Source of the DNA: Theobroma cacao
Taxonomy: Eukaryota; Streptophyta; Magnoliopsida; Malvales; Malvaceae
Direction: 5' to 3'
DNA: 64,000 nt
NCBI RefSeq assembly: GCF_000208745.1
Contig: NC_030850.1
Span: 31,678,399 to 31,742,398, forward strand
Shown here piece by piece: positions 11,957-22,940 of the stretch. Every line of letters begins with the position of its first letter. Position 1 is the stretch's first letter. Under the pieces are notes generated by a model. That model worked only from the letters and a program-made list of their open reading frames with translations. It did no database searches and was not told where the DNA came from. Position numbers and translations under genes: made by a program.

Positions 11957-12842
11957 CAGGAGCGAAGTTAGCCAATTTTTGTTGGGGGGGGCAAAGACGA
12001 AAAAAAATAAAAACTAGAAATTTTTAAAACTAATATGTTGAATTTAATCAACGATCAAAAGATTCATAATAGATAATAATTTTATATAACATGTAAAGAA
12101 AAAAAACAAAAAAAAACTTAATAATAGTTATCTAAGAAAGTTGTGCTCGACAATGTTTCCCAAATTTAAATTCATCAATTATTGACTCTGTAGTGAAAAG
12201 ACTAGCAATGTCTTTCTTAATATAAACAAGTAAATTATCTACAAGAAACTCATCATCCATTTTGTTCCGGAGTCTTATTTTCATAATTTTCATTGCTAAA
12301 AATAATTATATTTATATTTAAACTTAAAAAATAAAACATAAAACTATAATGAATAAAATATAAATAATTAAATACGAAATACAGGATTTCACATAGTAAT
12401 TAAATAATATAAATAGAAAGAAGGTAAAAGAAAACTTTACCTCCTCTTAATTTTACATAATGGTGGTGGGTGATCTTTGTCTTTCCTTGTCCAAACTCAT
12501 AAGCTCATAAATCTCTTTTGAAGAATAAGGTATGTTTTAATAGTGAGTTACAAGAAAAGAAAAATAAAAATAAAAAGACACAAAAGAGAAGAGAAAAAGA
12601 AAAAGAGAAAGAGGTGTAGAAAAATTTAAATTAAGATAAAGTTAAGTAAGTTTGTAAGATTATTTGATTTTTTTATTTATATTAATTATTAAATAAAAAA
12701 TTTATTTTGAGTGGGTTATTAATAATATATAATAAATAAAAATTTTTAAAAATTTTGAGGAGGCCATTGATAAAATATATATAAAAAATAAATATTTTTA
12801 AAAATTTTGGGGCCCCCCCATTGTTGGCTTACCCCACCATTG
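11957..12842 (-). mobile_element. Decayed hAT-like non-autonomous DNA element
   Basis: The left end reads CAGGAGCGAAGTTAGCC, followed by a run of eight G (GTTGGGGGGGGC). The reverse complement of the right end reads CAATGGTGGGGTAAGCCAAC, followed by a comparable G run. The two ends are imperfect terminal inverted repeats of the CAGGGGCGGAG type known from plant hAT elements. The interior is AT-rich and holds a hAT transposase C-terminus relic in the opposite orientation. I could not see a clean 8-bp target duplication, so the insertion is old or the ends are slightly off. Confidence 0.7.
12136..12300 (-). pseudogene. hAT (TTF/zf-MYM type) transposase C-terminal relic
   Basis: On the minus strand this stretch reads without a stop as AMKIMKIRLRNKMDDEF, followed by LVDNLLVYIKKDIASLF and a tail ending in HCRAQLS. 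That matches the C-terminal dimerisation tail of plant hAT proteins with a zinc finger of the TTF/MYM type: a basic IxNRLRN-like block, a DEFLxD block and a hydrophobic VYIEK block. About 55 residues are recognisable. No N-terminal zinc finger or DDE core was found in the 886-bp element, so it is a deletion derivative. Confidence 0.72.
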
Positions 12843-13399
12843 ATATCAATTAAAGAAAGGTTTTTTAGAGGGCGGCACCCGCGTCTGGTATGTGCCAAAG
12901 CTGCAAACTACTTGGACAGCGATATGCGGATGTGGCATGAGGCAGAGGGCAGGTGACTTCTAAGGCTTAAGCAGTTGGAATAGTTTGGCCGGAAAAATTC
13001 TGGTGCAATGAGGCTAATGCTGTGGCCTTCGTGCGTACTTGTTAGGTTGAAGGCCAGTCTAATTTAGAGCTAAGCAACAACCCAATTCCTAAAACAATTA
13101 GGAAAGTTGGCTAAAACAATTAGATGATGTTATCAAGTTATGATTTTAGTAGAGATTATTTTAGATTCAAGTGAAGCTCTATTGTTGATACCAAATAATG
13201 TAATGGAAAGAAGTGATTTGACCTCTGCCTATGTACCTAATTGGTGCAATTAAGTGTTCCCTTTACTGTAGTCTCAAGTGAATGTAGAAAGTGGTTAGGA
13301 CATAAGAATTAGGATAAAGATACCAATAAGAAAAAATAGGAGAAATGGGGTAGTGAATGCACTTGGGAGTTTGGGACTCATCTTATCATTTGATCGTTA
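12843..13399. other. Spacer between hAT element and LINE, no gene
   Basis: Base composition is mixed. No protein-coding frame or repeat end is recognised. It may be older genomic DNA split by the flanking insertions. Confidence 0.4.
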
Positions 13400-13491
13400 A
13401 ACATCACTGTTAGCCCAATTATTTGCCAAAATTGTGTGCATGGACTTCTTAGCAAATAAAAACAAGGAACCAACAGAAAGGGAAAACCTAA

Positions 13492-13854
13492 TTGCTTGTT
13501 AAAGAGGACGCAAACTGTAGAAAGGAAACTAGCAGAGGGGGAATGATAGGGACAGGGAGCCCTACATGTGTGCTGTGTAAAGTTGGTATGGAAACAGCAG
13601 AACACTCGTTTTTTCTGTGTAAGGAATCATGGAAGTTGTGGGGTACGTGGTGCAGTGATTGGAATTTATCGTGGTGTGCACCGAGTGACTCGAAAGCTTT
13701 TTTCCTAGCATGGAACGGGATGGACATTAGAGAGGGGGACAAGCTATGTAGGATATGTCTTTCTTTGCAATGCTGTGGACGATTTGGCTATTACGCAATG
13801 AGGTGGTTTTTAAAGAAAAGCAGTGGGATGCAAGCCAAGCTTATGACCTTGTGA
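13492..13854 (+). pseudogene. LINE ORF2 zinc-binding (zf-RVT) domain remnant
   Basis: The frame contains CVLCKVGMETAEHSFFLC, the CxxC...H...C pattern of the zinc-binding domain that follows reverse transcriptase in plant LINEs. ESWKLWGTW follows, as is usual in the family. The upstream part is out of frame or stopped by a TAA at 13489. There is no start codon of its own. It is a broken fragment. Confidence 0.82.
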
Positions 13855-13969
13855 AGCTGCGGGTGGCAAGTTGGGTTAAAGCCAAATGACCGGTTATGGT
13901 AGGGAGTACGCTGTACATTTATCGACTATTGTTAATGGCCAAAACACGGAGGAAAGAAAAGAAGCCCAG

Positions 13970-14409
13970 CAGAGTTGTCCAGTGGAGTCCACCTTCTGTG
14001 AGATGGATGAAGTTCAACGGCGACGGGGCGGCTGGAGGTTGTCCGGTTGCGGCTGGCACAGGAGGGTAATGAGAAATGACAGGGGAGAGGTAAAGGTTAC
14101 GTTTCCTAAGTCAATTGGTGAAGCGGATGCTAATTTTGCTGTTCTGCTGGCTATAAAGGAAGCTTTTACTATTTTAGCTGCTTCAAAGTAGGCTGACACG
14201 CATGTACTCTTGGTGGAAAGTGAATCCACGAATGCTGTCCAATGGGTGATGTCTCCGGAGTCGGCTCCCTGGCAGCACAGAGTTTGGGTTCTAAGAATCG
14301 AAAACTTGAAAAGAGTAAGTAAATGGGCAATTAAACACATACTTAGGAGCGCCAACCAGATGGCGGATGAGCTGGCAAAGGAGGGAATTTGCAGAGAGTT
14401 TGATCTATG
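13970..14409 (+). pseudogene. LINE ORF2 RNase H-like (RVT_3) domain remnant
   Basis: The domain starts in one frame with WMKFNGDGAAGG, the family's KxNxDGA strand carrying the first catalytic Asp. A frameshift near 14065 moves it to the next frame, with VMRNDRGEV, then GEADANFAVLLAIKEA (the catalytic Glu region). After an in-frame TAG at 14189 it resumes with LLVESESTNAVQWV and ends with RSANQMADELAKEG. It is inactive because of the frameshift and the stop. Confidence 0.85.
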
Positions 14410-15117
14410 AGATGTCGTACATTGACAAGCTTTTACTTTTTGATTGCTATAGAATGATTGACATATCCCCTGTTTCTTATGGGAAGTTTTCTTTTTGTTG
14501 TTGCTTTCTCATTGGAGTTTCTGGGTTTAGGACTAAACTAGCGGGTTTGGTTGTGAGATTTGTTCAGTTTGTGTTGGTATTTGAGGTCTGTGCTGTACTT
14601 TGTGTGTACTACCTGGTGCTTGATTTACAAGGTGTGATACAGAGGAAAGAATTCAGTTGGAGGGTAGTCTCTTAACCGTATGCTCAGGTTGCTTATCTTG
14701 TGTTTATACTTGCTGTTGTGCTCTTCTATGTGTGGAACTGCAGTTTATGTCCATATGCAGGAGGAGATTGCCTTGATTTTACAGAAGGCTTGTGGAGCTG
14801 GTTTCTGCCATGTTTTCTTGCGGCTGGTGGTGGTCTATCCTAAGTGCTCTGTGAGGCTTCTGTATCACTATGCGGGGTGCGGTTGTGGTAGGATGACTGT
14901 TTTTGTTTCTCTCTGTTTACTGATGTCTGGGCATATTTTGACCGAGTGGATGAGTTCTTATGGGTTTGAAATTTTTTAAGTGTGAAGAGATTGTATAGGC
15001 AGGGGTATACTGAAGTGTTGAGGTCTCTGTCCAAGATGTGGCTTCAAAGACAGGAAAACTTCTTTTTGTAACCCAGGGACCCTCTCCCTGTTTACTGGCA
15101 ATGAAATCTAAACTTTC
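14410..15117 (+). other. LINE 3' untranslated region
   Basis: T- and G-rich sequence lies between the RNase H stop and the poly-A tail. Frames of about 100 codons here have no domain features. It is explained as the LINE 3' UTR. Confidence 0.6.
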
Positions 15118-15779
15118 AAAAAAAAAAAAAATCATACCACTGCATAGTAAGTGTCTGTTAGTCTTCTTTTCTGTTCCAATGCTGGCTCTCTTCCATCATT
15201 CATCCTTTTCCCTTAAAAAAGATTCAATGCTATAGAAAGAAAGCCCGACTTGCCTCACATCCATGATACAGTGCATGCAGGGATTCAGGAACAGAATTCT
15301 TCTTGCATTCTATAGCCAACAAGCAAATATCACTTGCCGAATCGTGTTTTGAGAGATTAGACTTGAGAAACTATTGAAAACTGAAATCATATGGAATTAT
15401 AATAAGAAGTGTAACTGTGCAACTATTATGCTTGGAGTTGAAAAGCACTAGTGGTAACTCTGTTCTCTGTCACTTCTGGGTTACCAGACAATGGTAGACT
15501 TGTAGTAACAAATAATACCCCGAGAACAACATTAAAAGCAACAATCTTGATATTCAAATTGCATTCGAAAAGATCAACAGTAGTGAGTTGATAGAACCAC
15601 AAAATATCCTACAAAGCTTTAAGAACAACAGTCAACAGCAACTTTCCTTGCTTTTCAGAGCAAAGGCAAATTTCCATCTAAGAACTATTTTCTGTCATCA
15701 AATACGCATAACTAGTAACTACAGTATCTACATACAACCAAAAATAAACCTAACATCATCATCCTTTGTCAACTACGCC

Positions 15780-16459
15780 TCACTTCTCAGTCTTCTTTGC
15801 CTTCTTTACCACCCTCGCCTTATCCCCAGACTTCAAATCCTTCTTCAATCCCTCAGGTGTCTTAACCTGACTCAAACGCTTCAATTTCAAGCCCGAAACC
15901 GGCTTCTTCACCTTCTTTTTAGCTTTCTTGAGAGCGTCTGGGGTCTTAACTGGACTCAGCCTCTTGGTCTTGACGCTTTTTACAGATACCTTGTTTGCAG
16001 CCTTTTGGGATGTTGAGGCCTTGTTCTTAGCAGTACCTTTCTTTTTCTGGGTCTCTTTGATCGCCAACTTCAGCTTTTCCGTTGAAGAAATCTTGTAGGA
16101 ATTCTTGACCTTCACAAGCTTCTCGGATTTCACGAACTTCTTCAACTGAACAGATAGCAGTTTCTTGAAATTCGAGGGCAGCATTTTGTTGTACTTGTCC
16201 TCGATGAACTTGGCTATCGCGGGCTGGCTTGACCCTGTCCGGTCCTTGAGCGTCGATATTGCTTCACAAATCATCTGCAATTACAAAACACAAAATCAAA
16301 AGTCAAAACCCAAACAAAAAAAAGGACTTGAAACTAAGATTAATGAGTACAAAGAAGATGAAAACAGGGGACCTCAAGGTAAGGAGGATGGAGAGAGGCA
16401 GGGGAAGCATTGGAGGTTTTGGTTCCCTTCTTTGTAGAAGCAACTGTTGCTTTTGCCAT
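15780..16459 (-). CDS. Linker histone H1 (193 aa, two exons)
   Basis: Exon 1 is 16373-16459 and exon 2 is 15780-16274, joined in phase 0 across a 98-bp GT-AG intron (acceptor TTGCAG). The spliced protein has a short N-terminal tail. A winged-helix globular domain follows (about residues 24-95, from HPPYLEMICEAISTLKDR through SQPAIAKFIEDKY). A long Lys-rich tail rich in Ala, Val and Pro completes it. H1 binds linker DNA at the nucleosome dyad and compacts chromatin. The tail holds two related repeats, KRLSPVKTPDALKK and KRLSQVKTPEGLKK. They include S/T-P sites of the kind phosphorylated by cyclin-dependent kinases, which would loosen binding. Its length is typical of plant H1. The ATG at 16459 is chosen because the upstream frame is UTR-like and MAKATVASTKKG is a usual plant H1 start. 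Confidence 0.95.
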
Positions 16460-18049
16460 TGTTTCTGAGAGAAGGACAGATTGGAGCAGCAAGATGAAAT
16501 GGGAATCGAGTGATTCAAGTTTCCAATAAAAGTTTCAATTTCAAAATTGTTTTGGGCGGGATTGTTTGCAAACCGTGTGGAGCCATTGGATTAGATGGTG
16601 ACAGGGTTTTCTTCTCCTTTTTTTGTGGGGGATTTTAGTCATCTAAACCCATTATTATCAGTTACATACGCATTATGGCTTGTGAAACTTCAGTCGTGGT
16701 CTCGTGGGTCGAATGGGCTTGGCCTAAGAGAATAACACGGGGCAGATTGGAATTTGGATATTGTCACATGAAAAACACAATAAAAGAGAAACATCAAGAA
16801 AAACATGGCCTACATATAAAATTATAGAGATACTATTACTCAAATCCAAGGTACTTGAATACCCGTAATACTTTTTAATCTAGAAATGAATATGTAAGCA
16901 AACAGAATTATTTGAATACTGCTAACATTTAAGCTATACAATGATATAATCTTTTCTTACATTATCTGGTTGGGTTATGCAATTCTTTTTGGCACATATG
17001 CTTATAGCAATTGTATTAGATCAATGTAAATGAGAACTTCGGGGGATATTTTGTTTTTCCAAAATGAATATCCACCACAATACCATCTCCAAAACTCAAT
17101 CCTCTTGCCCGCAATGCACTAGGGGGACGTACGTTTACTTTTTGGTCACTTGCATGTTTATGGAAAAGAGTAAGTGACGGCAAATGTCAATTTATGTTGA
17201 CGATAAGGTTGAGATTCCTCCCCAAATAAACAAATAAAAATAACCTAGTAAGGAAGCAAGCTTAATTAATTTGGGCCATGACCACATGCGCCTAAACCCA
17301 AATCTCCTTCTCCAAGCTCTATATGCCATCATTCTACAATAATGGATCACATGCATGTGCATTAACAGCATCTTTTAATCCTAAAACTAAGTTTCAGTCA
17401 TATGAATCAGTGCCTTCCATTAATACGAAATATAAAATAAAAAGCACACAACAAGATCTCTGTTATAATTGATACCCAGGTTCCCCCCCCTAGATCTGAC
17501 TATTTTCGACCTTGGTCATTCTTAAAAAATTTTATCTAGGAACTTTCCACTTCACACCTCAAGAAAGGAACCATTAGAGCAGAGCCCGTGCGCTTTCGAA
17601 ATAAAATCAGGTATGGATGCCATGCAAAGATGCTCAAAGCATCTGCCATTTCGTTTATAAATTTTGAACGCTAGAGAGGTGGCTAAAGGTGCAGAAAATT
17701 ATGCAAAGTGGACGTTCGCATGGGCAATTGACGAACAAAAGGTTGACATATGGAAAATAACAGATCCATTTATTTTTGCAGCATCACTAAGAACACAATG
17801 AACAGGTTAGCTGAAAATTACAGATAAGAGTGAAAACACAAGCAAGATTTCTTAATTTCGTAATTAAAAATGAACCTTATTTCTAGCTTTGGCATTTTTC
17901 TGGACACCTAATTCAAGCAGATTACATACCGTTCTAGAAATTTGGTAACCCCTAGTTTAGCTAGATAGATGAGCAACATAAAATTATCACTACAACACAA
18001 ACTAGAAGAAGCATTTCTTTCGGTGCGTTTAGAAGAAGCTGAAAGAGGC
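16460..18049. other. Intergenic region between H1 and the proline-rich gene, no gene seen
   Basis: The first few hundred bases are the H1 5' UTR and promoter. The rest is AT-rich with short frames only. I found no repeat ends or RNA gene. Confidence 0.5.
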
Positions 18050-18544
18050 CTAAAGCAATAGAAAAATGATAGAAGCTACGAGCTTCAGTTTCAAACGGTT
18101 GGAGCTAGCAGCCGACTGGGAAAGTGGAGGGTTCTGAAAGCCATATGGGAAGTAAGGAACCGCTTCGTTCGTTGGCGAATAAACCGCACCTCCCATCACT
18201 CCAGGCTGGTCCCTAGGCTGCGGAGGAGGAGGCCCCTGCGGTATCTGACATGCATTGCAAGGTGGTGGAGGGCATCCAGAGCACGGTGGAGGGCATGTGG
18301 GGCACGCTGGCGGAGGTGGTGGCAGTGATGGCGGTGGCGGTGATGGCGGTGGAGGAGAAAGCGGAACAGGCGGTGGTGGGCACTCAATCCTAGGGGGTGG
18401 TGGCCGTGGAACTTCCGGTGTGCACAAATTGCATTTTATTTCTTCTTTGGATGTTGTTGTTACAGTTGTTGATGTGGCGAAAGGGAACGCGAGAAGTAAA
18501 GTGAAACCAGCGAGTAGCGTTTGCATGGGATACACCATTGCCAT
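18050..18544 (-). CDS. Proline-rich secreted, probably GPI-anchored cell-wall protein (164 aa)
   Basis: This is an intact single-exon frame from ATG 18544. The N-terminus has a signal peptide (MQTLLAGFTLLLAFPFA, cleavage near residue 25). The middle (about residues 40-105) is a run of Pro blocks separated by Ser, Leu and Cys pairs. Examples are PPPPSPPPPSLPPPPP and CPTCPPPCSGCPPPPC. It holds about eight Cys. After a non-repetitive segment, the C-terminus ends in a hydrophobic tail (KLVASIIFLLL) preceded by small residues (QSAASSN), as in GPI-anchor signals. Ser-Pro and Pro runs could be hydroxylated and glycosylated as in extensin/HRGP proteins. Cys-rich spacers are unlike classical extensins and suggest disulfides. 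The wall role is inferred from composition, and the exact family is uncertain. Confidence 0.82.
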   Translation of the reverse strand: MAMVYPMQTLLAGFTLLLAFPFATSTTVTTTSKEEIKCNLCTPEVPRPPPPRIECPPPPVPLSPPPPSPPPPSLPPPPPACPTCPPPCSGCPPPPCNACQIPQGPPPPQPRDQPGVMGGAVYSPTNEAVPYFPYGFQNPPLSQSAASSNRLKLKLVASIIFLLL

Positions 18545-21028
18545 TTTTGGAACTCTTCGATCAAAGGAAAAAAAAAACCCTAATAAAAGCTTGGAGACTA
18601 AAGTTAATTAGGGCATATGAAGAAGGAAGAAGACCGATATTCAGAGGAAGATAGAGGGAAAGGAGTGCATGTGTATTGGTGGCCGCAGCATTGTTCATAT
18701 TTTATCTTCTATGGCACCTTTATCAAAAGAAATAAAAATTACAAAAAACAAATTCCAAAAAAAACACTAACAGTGTAGTCTCCTCTCATCCACGCTTTCG
18801 CTAAACATCAATTTCGCCATATCGCTATCAAGCCATAAACCAGGGATCAAAAACATTTGTAACACAGTTAGAAAATTCGTAGGAGGAACAAGGTGCTGGC
18901 TTTTATGCCAAAATTGTTACTATCGTGTATAGCACAACTATATATAAGGTGATTAGTGTAACATTTTAATCTAAAATGTGGTATTTACCATGTTTTTAAG
19001 GGTAATTGAGAACCTTAAAGGAAAATGATAAACATTTCTTTTGATAAAAAAAAATAATAGTAGACTCATTTAAAATATGTGAAAATTGAAATGATATTAA
19101 AAGGTTTATACAAACAAATGTTAGAAAAGAACAAAGTATGAAAAATGGACCACTCTAATTGGTGGCTACCCATAACTCAATCCTGATGATATCCGTGACG
19201 TAACTTGATGAAACTCTGCCACCGACTAAGCTGATAATTGCAAAAATGAAGACACTTGCCTTTGGTAAAGTAATTTCATATCATCTCCTTTCTATAGCGG
19301 TAAGAACACAAAAATTAAAAAAAAATATATCAAAAACCAGTTGGCCAATAAGTTCTTTGAACAAGACAATCATTGTTTCTTTTATTGGAATCTTTACACT
19401 TTTGTTTTTTTTTTTTTCCAGATTGAATTTTTTCAACTCAAGCATTAATACTTTGTTTTTAGGTACTGACTCAAGCATAATACAGTGAAGTAGACTGGAG
19501 GCATGGAAAATTAAAATTTTTATAGGTACAAGTTAATTGCATGGATATTGGGGAGGTCAAATCTTAAATTTTCGGGTGTCTAATTAAAGATATAAGGTGG
19601 CTGCACCTTAATTTGATTCTTCTTCGACGACGACGTCTCCTTCCTTAGTTTAGGTAGCTGGGCTTTTCCCAAGCAGATGTTGTACAAAAAAACAAAAAAG
19701 GAGCCATTGAAGATTCACATTCCAACTTTTGAAGTTGCCGACATTCTTTGAGGTCGCATCTTTTCTAGGATCAAGGAATTCCGTATTATGACAGATATCA
19801 TGAAGTCATAAATCTCACGAGAGTTATAAATTTTACATTAATTATGTATTAGGAGATCAGCTATTAAAATGTACAATATCTTACATATTAGTGCACACTG
19901 AGCCTTGTACGAAAACCAAAATTCATGAAAAATCCCCAAGCATACCAGAACCAAAGTTCATGAGAAGTGGAAATGGTAGGGTTTCGGTCCTGTCCAAGAG
20001 CAAGAACACCGAAAACATGCTTAAAAGAGGTTCGGTTTCCGATCATGGATCAAAATGAAGGTTCGAATATGAAAAAAGATATATAAAAAATTCATGAAAA
20101 ATCCACAAGCACCAAACACATATTCAAATTTCATCCATATCCCAAAAAGAAATTCACAAACCTGTAAATCATACACAAACAAAATTTAAAGCAACCCACA
20201 AAAAACCCATATCTAAAATTTATCAAAAAGGAAGAAATAAAAAACAAAAGCTAAATTCGTTGTACGATTGTGTGTTAAGATCTCCCAAATGGGAGATTGT
20301 GCGTTTGTTAGAGAGAGAAAATGGAGGTGAAATCAACAGAAAATTAAAGAGAGGTTGCTTGAAAGAATAAAGGAAGCACAGAGGTGAGAAGAGAAGAAAC
20401 GGGACAGCTTGCCCGCTTTCTGAGCAGCGATAGTGACAGCGACGAACTTGCAACGTTTTTAGAGAAAAAGAGAAATTTTTGGGGAGGGGAAAGAAAGAAA
20501 GCGGAGAGAAAAACAATAAATCACGTACCTGTCTCATGACCTGTGACTTGGATCACTTTAAGTGACTAAACGATGTGCGGGAGACACTCTCCCAACACTA
20601 ATGAAATTTATTCTAAAATGCAAAATATCAAGAAGAAGTGATCTTTTAACTTGGACAAAGTGAATAAAGGTTTAATCCCAATCCCAATTTGAGCAAGTAG
20701 CCAACCTTTCTTCCATGCTGATAAGCTAACATAAAATGAACTTTCAAACGGGATACTAAATGCTATACATGTTAATAACCGTTATGCTTATAGTCCCTTT
20801 TCCTTTGGAGGATGGTTTTAATCATTGAGTATTGGCAACTGTCTTAGTATACGCAAGTACCCAATTGCTTAGTCAGCTTTTCTGATGTTTTCGGCCAAAA
20901 ACGCCATTAATTAGCTCCATTTATTTGCCTTATATATACTTCTGAAATCAAAGGTTACATTGATTTTTCCCTTTTGGTAATATTACAAGGGTCGCTCTGA
21001 TCGCGATTGCAATCAATCTTTCATCATG
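18545..21028. other. Intergenic region, no gene recognised
   Basis: It holds the promoter side of the minus-strand proline-rich gene and AT-rich DNA. Frames at 19246-19488 and 20223-20537 are low complexity and lack domain features. No repeat ends were recognised. Confidence 0.45.
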
Positions 21029-21891
21029 TCAGAACCACTCACCACGCAGCTCTCTCAAAATCCTAGAATGCGGAGCCTCGGGTATCCCACGCATCGCATT
21101 CTCCTTCCAAATCTTCGTAGCCCTCAAAAGCGCCTCTTCAGCCGTGTCAAGCTGCTCCGGCCGCCACCCAATCACATCTCTTCTATTTTGCACTACTTCT
21201 GTTACGGTCCCGTCGGTGGCTCTCGTGATTGGGTTTCTTGTATCTGCCACCTTAATCTCTGACAACGGGGACGCCTTGTGGTGACTGTAGTATTCCTTGT
21301 TATCCAATTCTTTCTCTCTCTCGTCGCTTTGCTCGTTTTCTTTGCTTTCTGGCCAGGGCGTACCGTCAAGCCCAGCACAGCTCACGCCTTCCAGGGCTGC
21401 AGCACTAAGGCTACGCCTTTGTTGAACGTTGGGTTCCAAAGGATGGTTCACTGGGGAACTCTTGAGCCTTGGAGAAGAGTCATGTGGCATATTGGGTTGC
21501 ATTAATGGTTCCGTTCCATAACCGGGTTTGTGTTCTGTTTCTGTTCGGAACTCATGAAGCATATGATCATCTGATGAATTTTCTATACCCTGCAATGTAA
21601 AGATAAATAAATTGAACAAATCAATAAAAAGAAGATAAAAAGAAAAGAAAAGAAAAACTCTACTAGGTAGTTGAAGTTCAAAAAAGTGTGAGAGATATAA
21701 GAGAGTTTTACTTGAGGTTCACCCCTATGAACATCAGGTCCAGTTTCTACTTCTCCAGAGTGAATTGTAGGGTCAGCTGTTCTTCCCTTAATGGCTGCTC
21801 CCCAGGCAATTCTGCGGAAAAGAGTCTGATCTTGGGCTGCATACAGGGCCAAATACGACCTTGATGCCGTTGTTGCCAGTCTAGATTGCAT
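21029..21891 (-). CDS. Conserved plant protein of unknown function, possibly organelle-targeted (246 aa, two exons)
   Basis: Exon 1 is 21712-21891 (60 codons) and exon 2 is 21029-21589, joined in phase 0 (donor CCTCAA/GTAAAA, acceptor TTGCAG). The first 30 residues (MQSRLATTASRSYLALYAAQ, then LFRR) are rich in Arg, Ser and Ala and lack acids, which suits a mitochondrial or plastid presequence. The middle is polar and disordered-looking. The C-terminal third is the most structured part, with SHHKASPLSEIKVADTR, then GWRPEQLDTAEEALLRA and a final HSRILRELRGEWF. I recognise this C-terminal pattern as conserved among land-plant hypothetical proteins, but I know no function. No enzyme motif or membrane helix is visible. 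Targeting is inference. Confidence 0.75.
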
Positions 21892-22940
21892 CTTTGCTTC
21901 AAATTTTTGTTGGGTTAAGTTGTCTGGTTTCTTTGTTCGATGGATTAGCAGAGGAGACGCTTTGAAGAGAGATCAAAAGAAGAACAAGGTGGAGTAGAAA
22001 AGCGAGTAAGGAGGATGTGAGGACACGTGTTTCAGTGGACTGAGGTGGCATCAATTTATTATGCCTCGTGGTGCTTTTTCGTGGGGTTTTCTGATGCGTC
22101 CCGTTGCTCTCTACGTGTCTTTGTGCCAGAGGCACCTAGAAGCATGGGGAAGTCGCTTGCAGCTGCTAGGTCTTGCTGGAATTTAACCTTGCGAATGTAG
22201 TTAAGAAAAGCCCAACTTTTTAGGTCTTCAATAATCCAGGCGACTCTAGAATCTACATCTACTGTTGTGGCCCTGTTAGCACCGATTTATTGTTACAGCG
22301 TTAACTAGAAGAAAGATTGACTAAAAACCTGTAGGGACAAAGGAATAATGAACTTGATTCTTGATTGCTCTCTTACATCCAATTTTCAGCTTTTGCAGGG
22401 TGAGTAAAGAGAGAAAGAGTAGTTTTAATATATATAAGGGATGTGCTTAGATTTAACTTCAGTACTTAATTTCTAACACAAATGGTAGATTATCCCATTA
22501 AATCAATAAGTGATTTGTGAGTATCCGTAGCTAAACTAACATTCTGAAATTGATGTCATTAGAAATTGCCCATTCTTGATTCTTAATAAACTCACACTCT
22601 CTTAATAGAAACAAGGATCTACTCTTGTTCTCCTTGATTCATCTCGCTACATTCACTATCAATAAATATCCTAAGTCATGTGAATTGTTTTAATGAAAAA
22701 GAACTATCCGGAATTCAACAGAACTTGGCATATATCATAGGCACTAGGCAAAGATAGCAATGACAAAGAAAATTCAGCAGCATATAATCTTGAATAAAAT
22801 AGTTCATCTTTTGTATTCACTCTTAGAAACTATTGATTTTACATTGGAGGCAATGCCAATTGTTTTTTTTTTTTTTTTTTTTGAAGTGACATAAGAGTAG
22901 AGCGTGATTTTCATATTCATGTTAGTCACTCTACACGGTC
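21892..22940. other. Intergenic: 5' flank of the unknown gene and 3' flank of the GATA gene
   Basis: A 78-codon minus frame at 21899-22135 lies in the probable 5' UTR and promoter and has no family features. A poly-T run of about 20 sits at 22863-22882. Nothing else is supported. Confidence 0.45.

Larger units (their letters stand above)
13400..15131 (+). mobile_element. 5'-truncated LINE (L1-type) with poly-A tail
   Basis: The segment contains the last domains of a plant LINE ORF2: a zinc-binding RVT domain, then an RNase H domain. About 700 bp of 3' UTR follow, then a 14-A tail (15118-15131) after TACTGGCAATGAAATC. The reverse transcriptase and endonuclease are absent, consistent with 5' truncation during target-primed reverse transcription. 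The 5' boundary is not sharp, and I saw no flanking target duplication. It lies about 650 bp from the 3' end of the H1 gene. Confidence 0.82.

Noticed and set aside
18255..18611. Gly-rich plus-strand frame
   Set aside because: It is the antisense shadow of the poly-Pro codons of the minus-strand wall protein gene.
20223..20537. 104-codon Phe-rich minus frame
   Set aside because: Low complexity from purine/pyrimidine-biased DNA, with no conserved pattern.
21899..22135. 78-codon minus frame upstream of the unknown gene
   Set aside because: It lies in the likely 5' UTR/promoter and has no family features. At most it is an upstream ORF.
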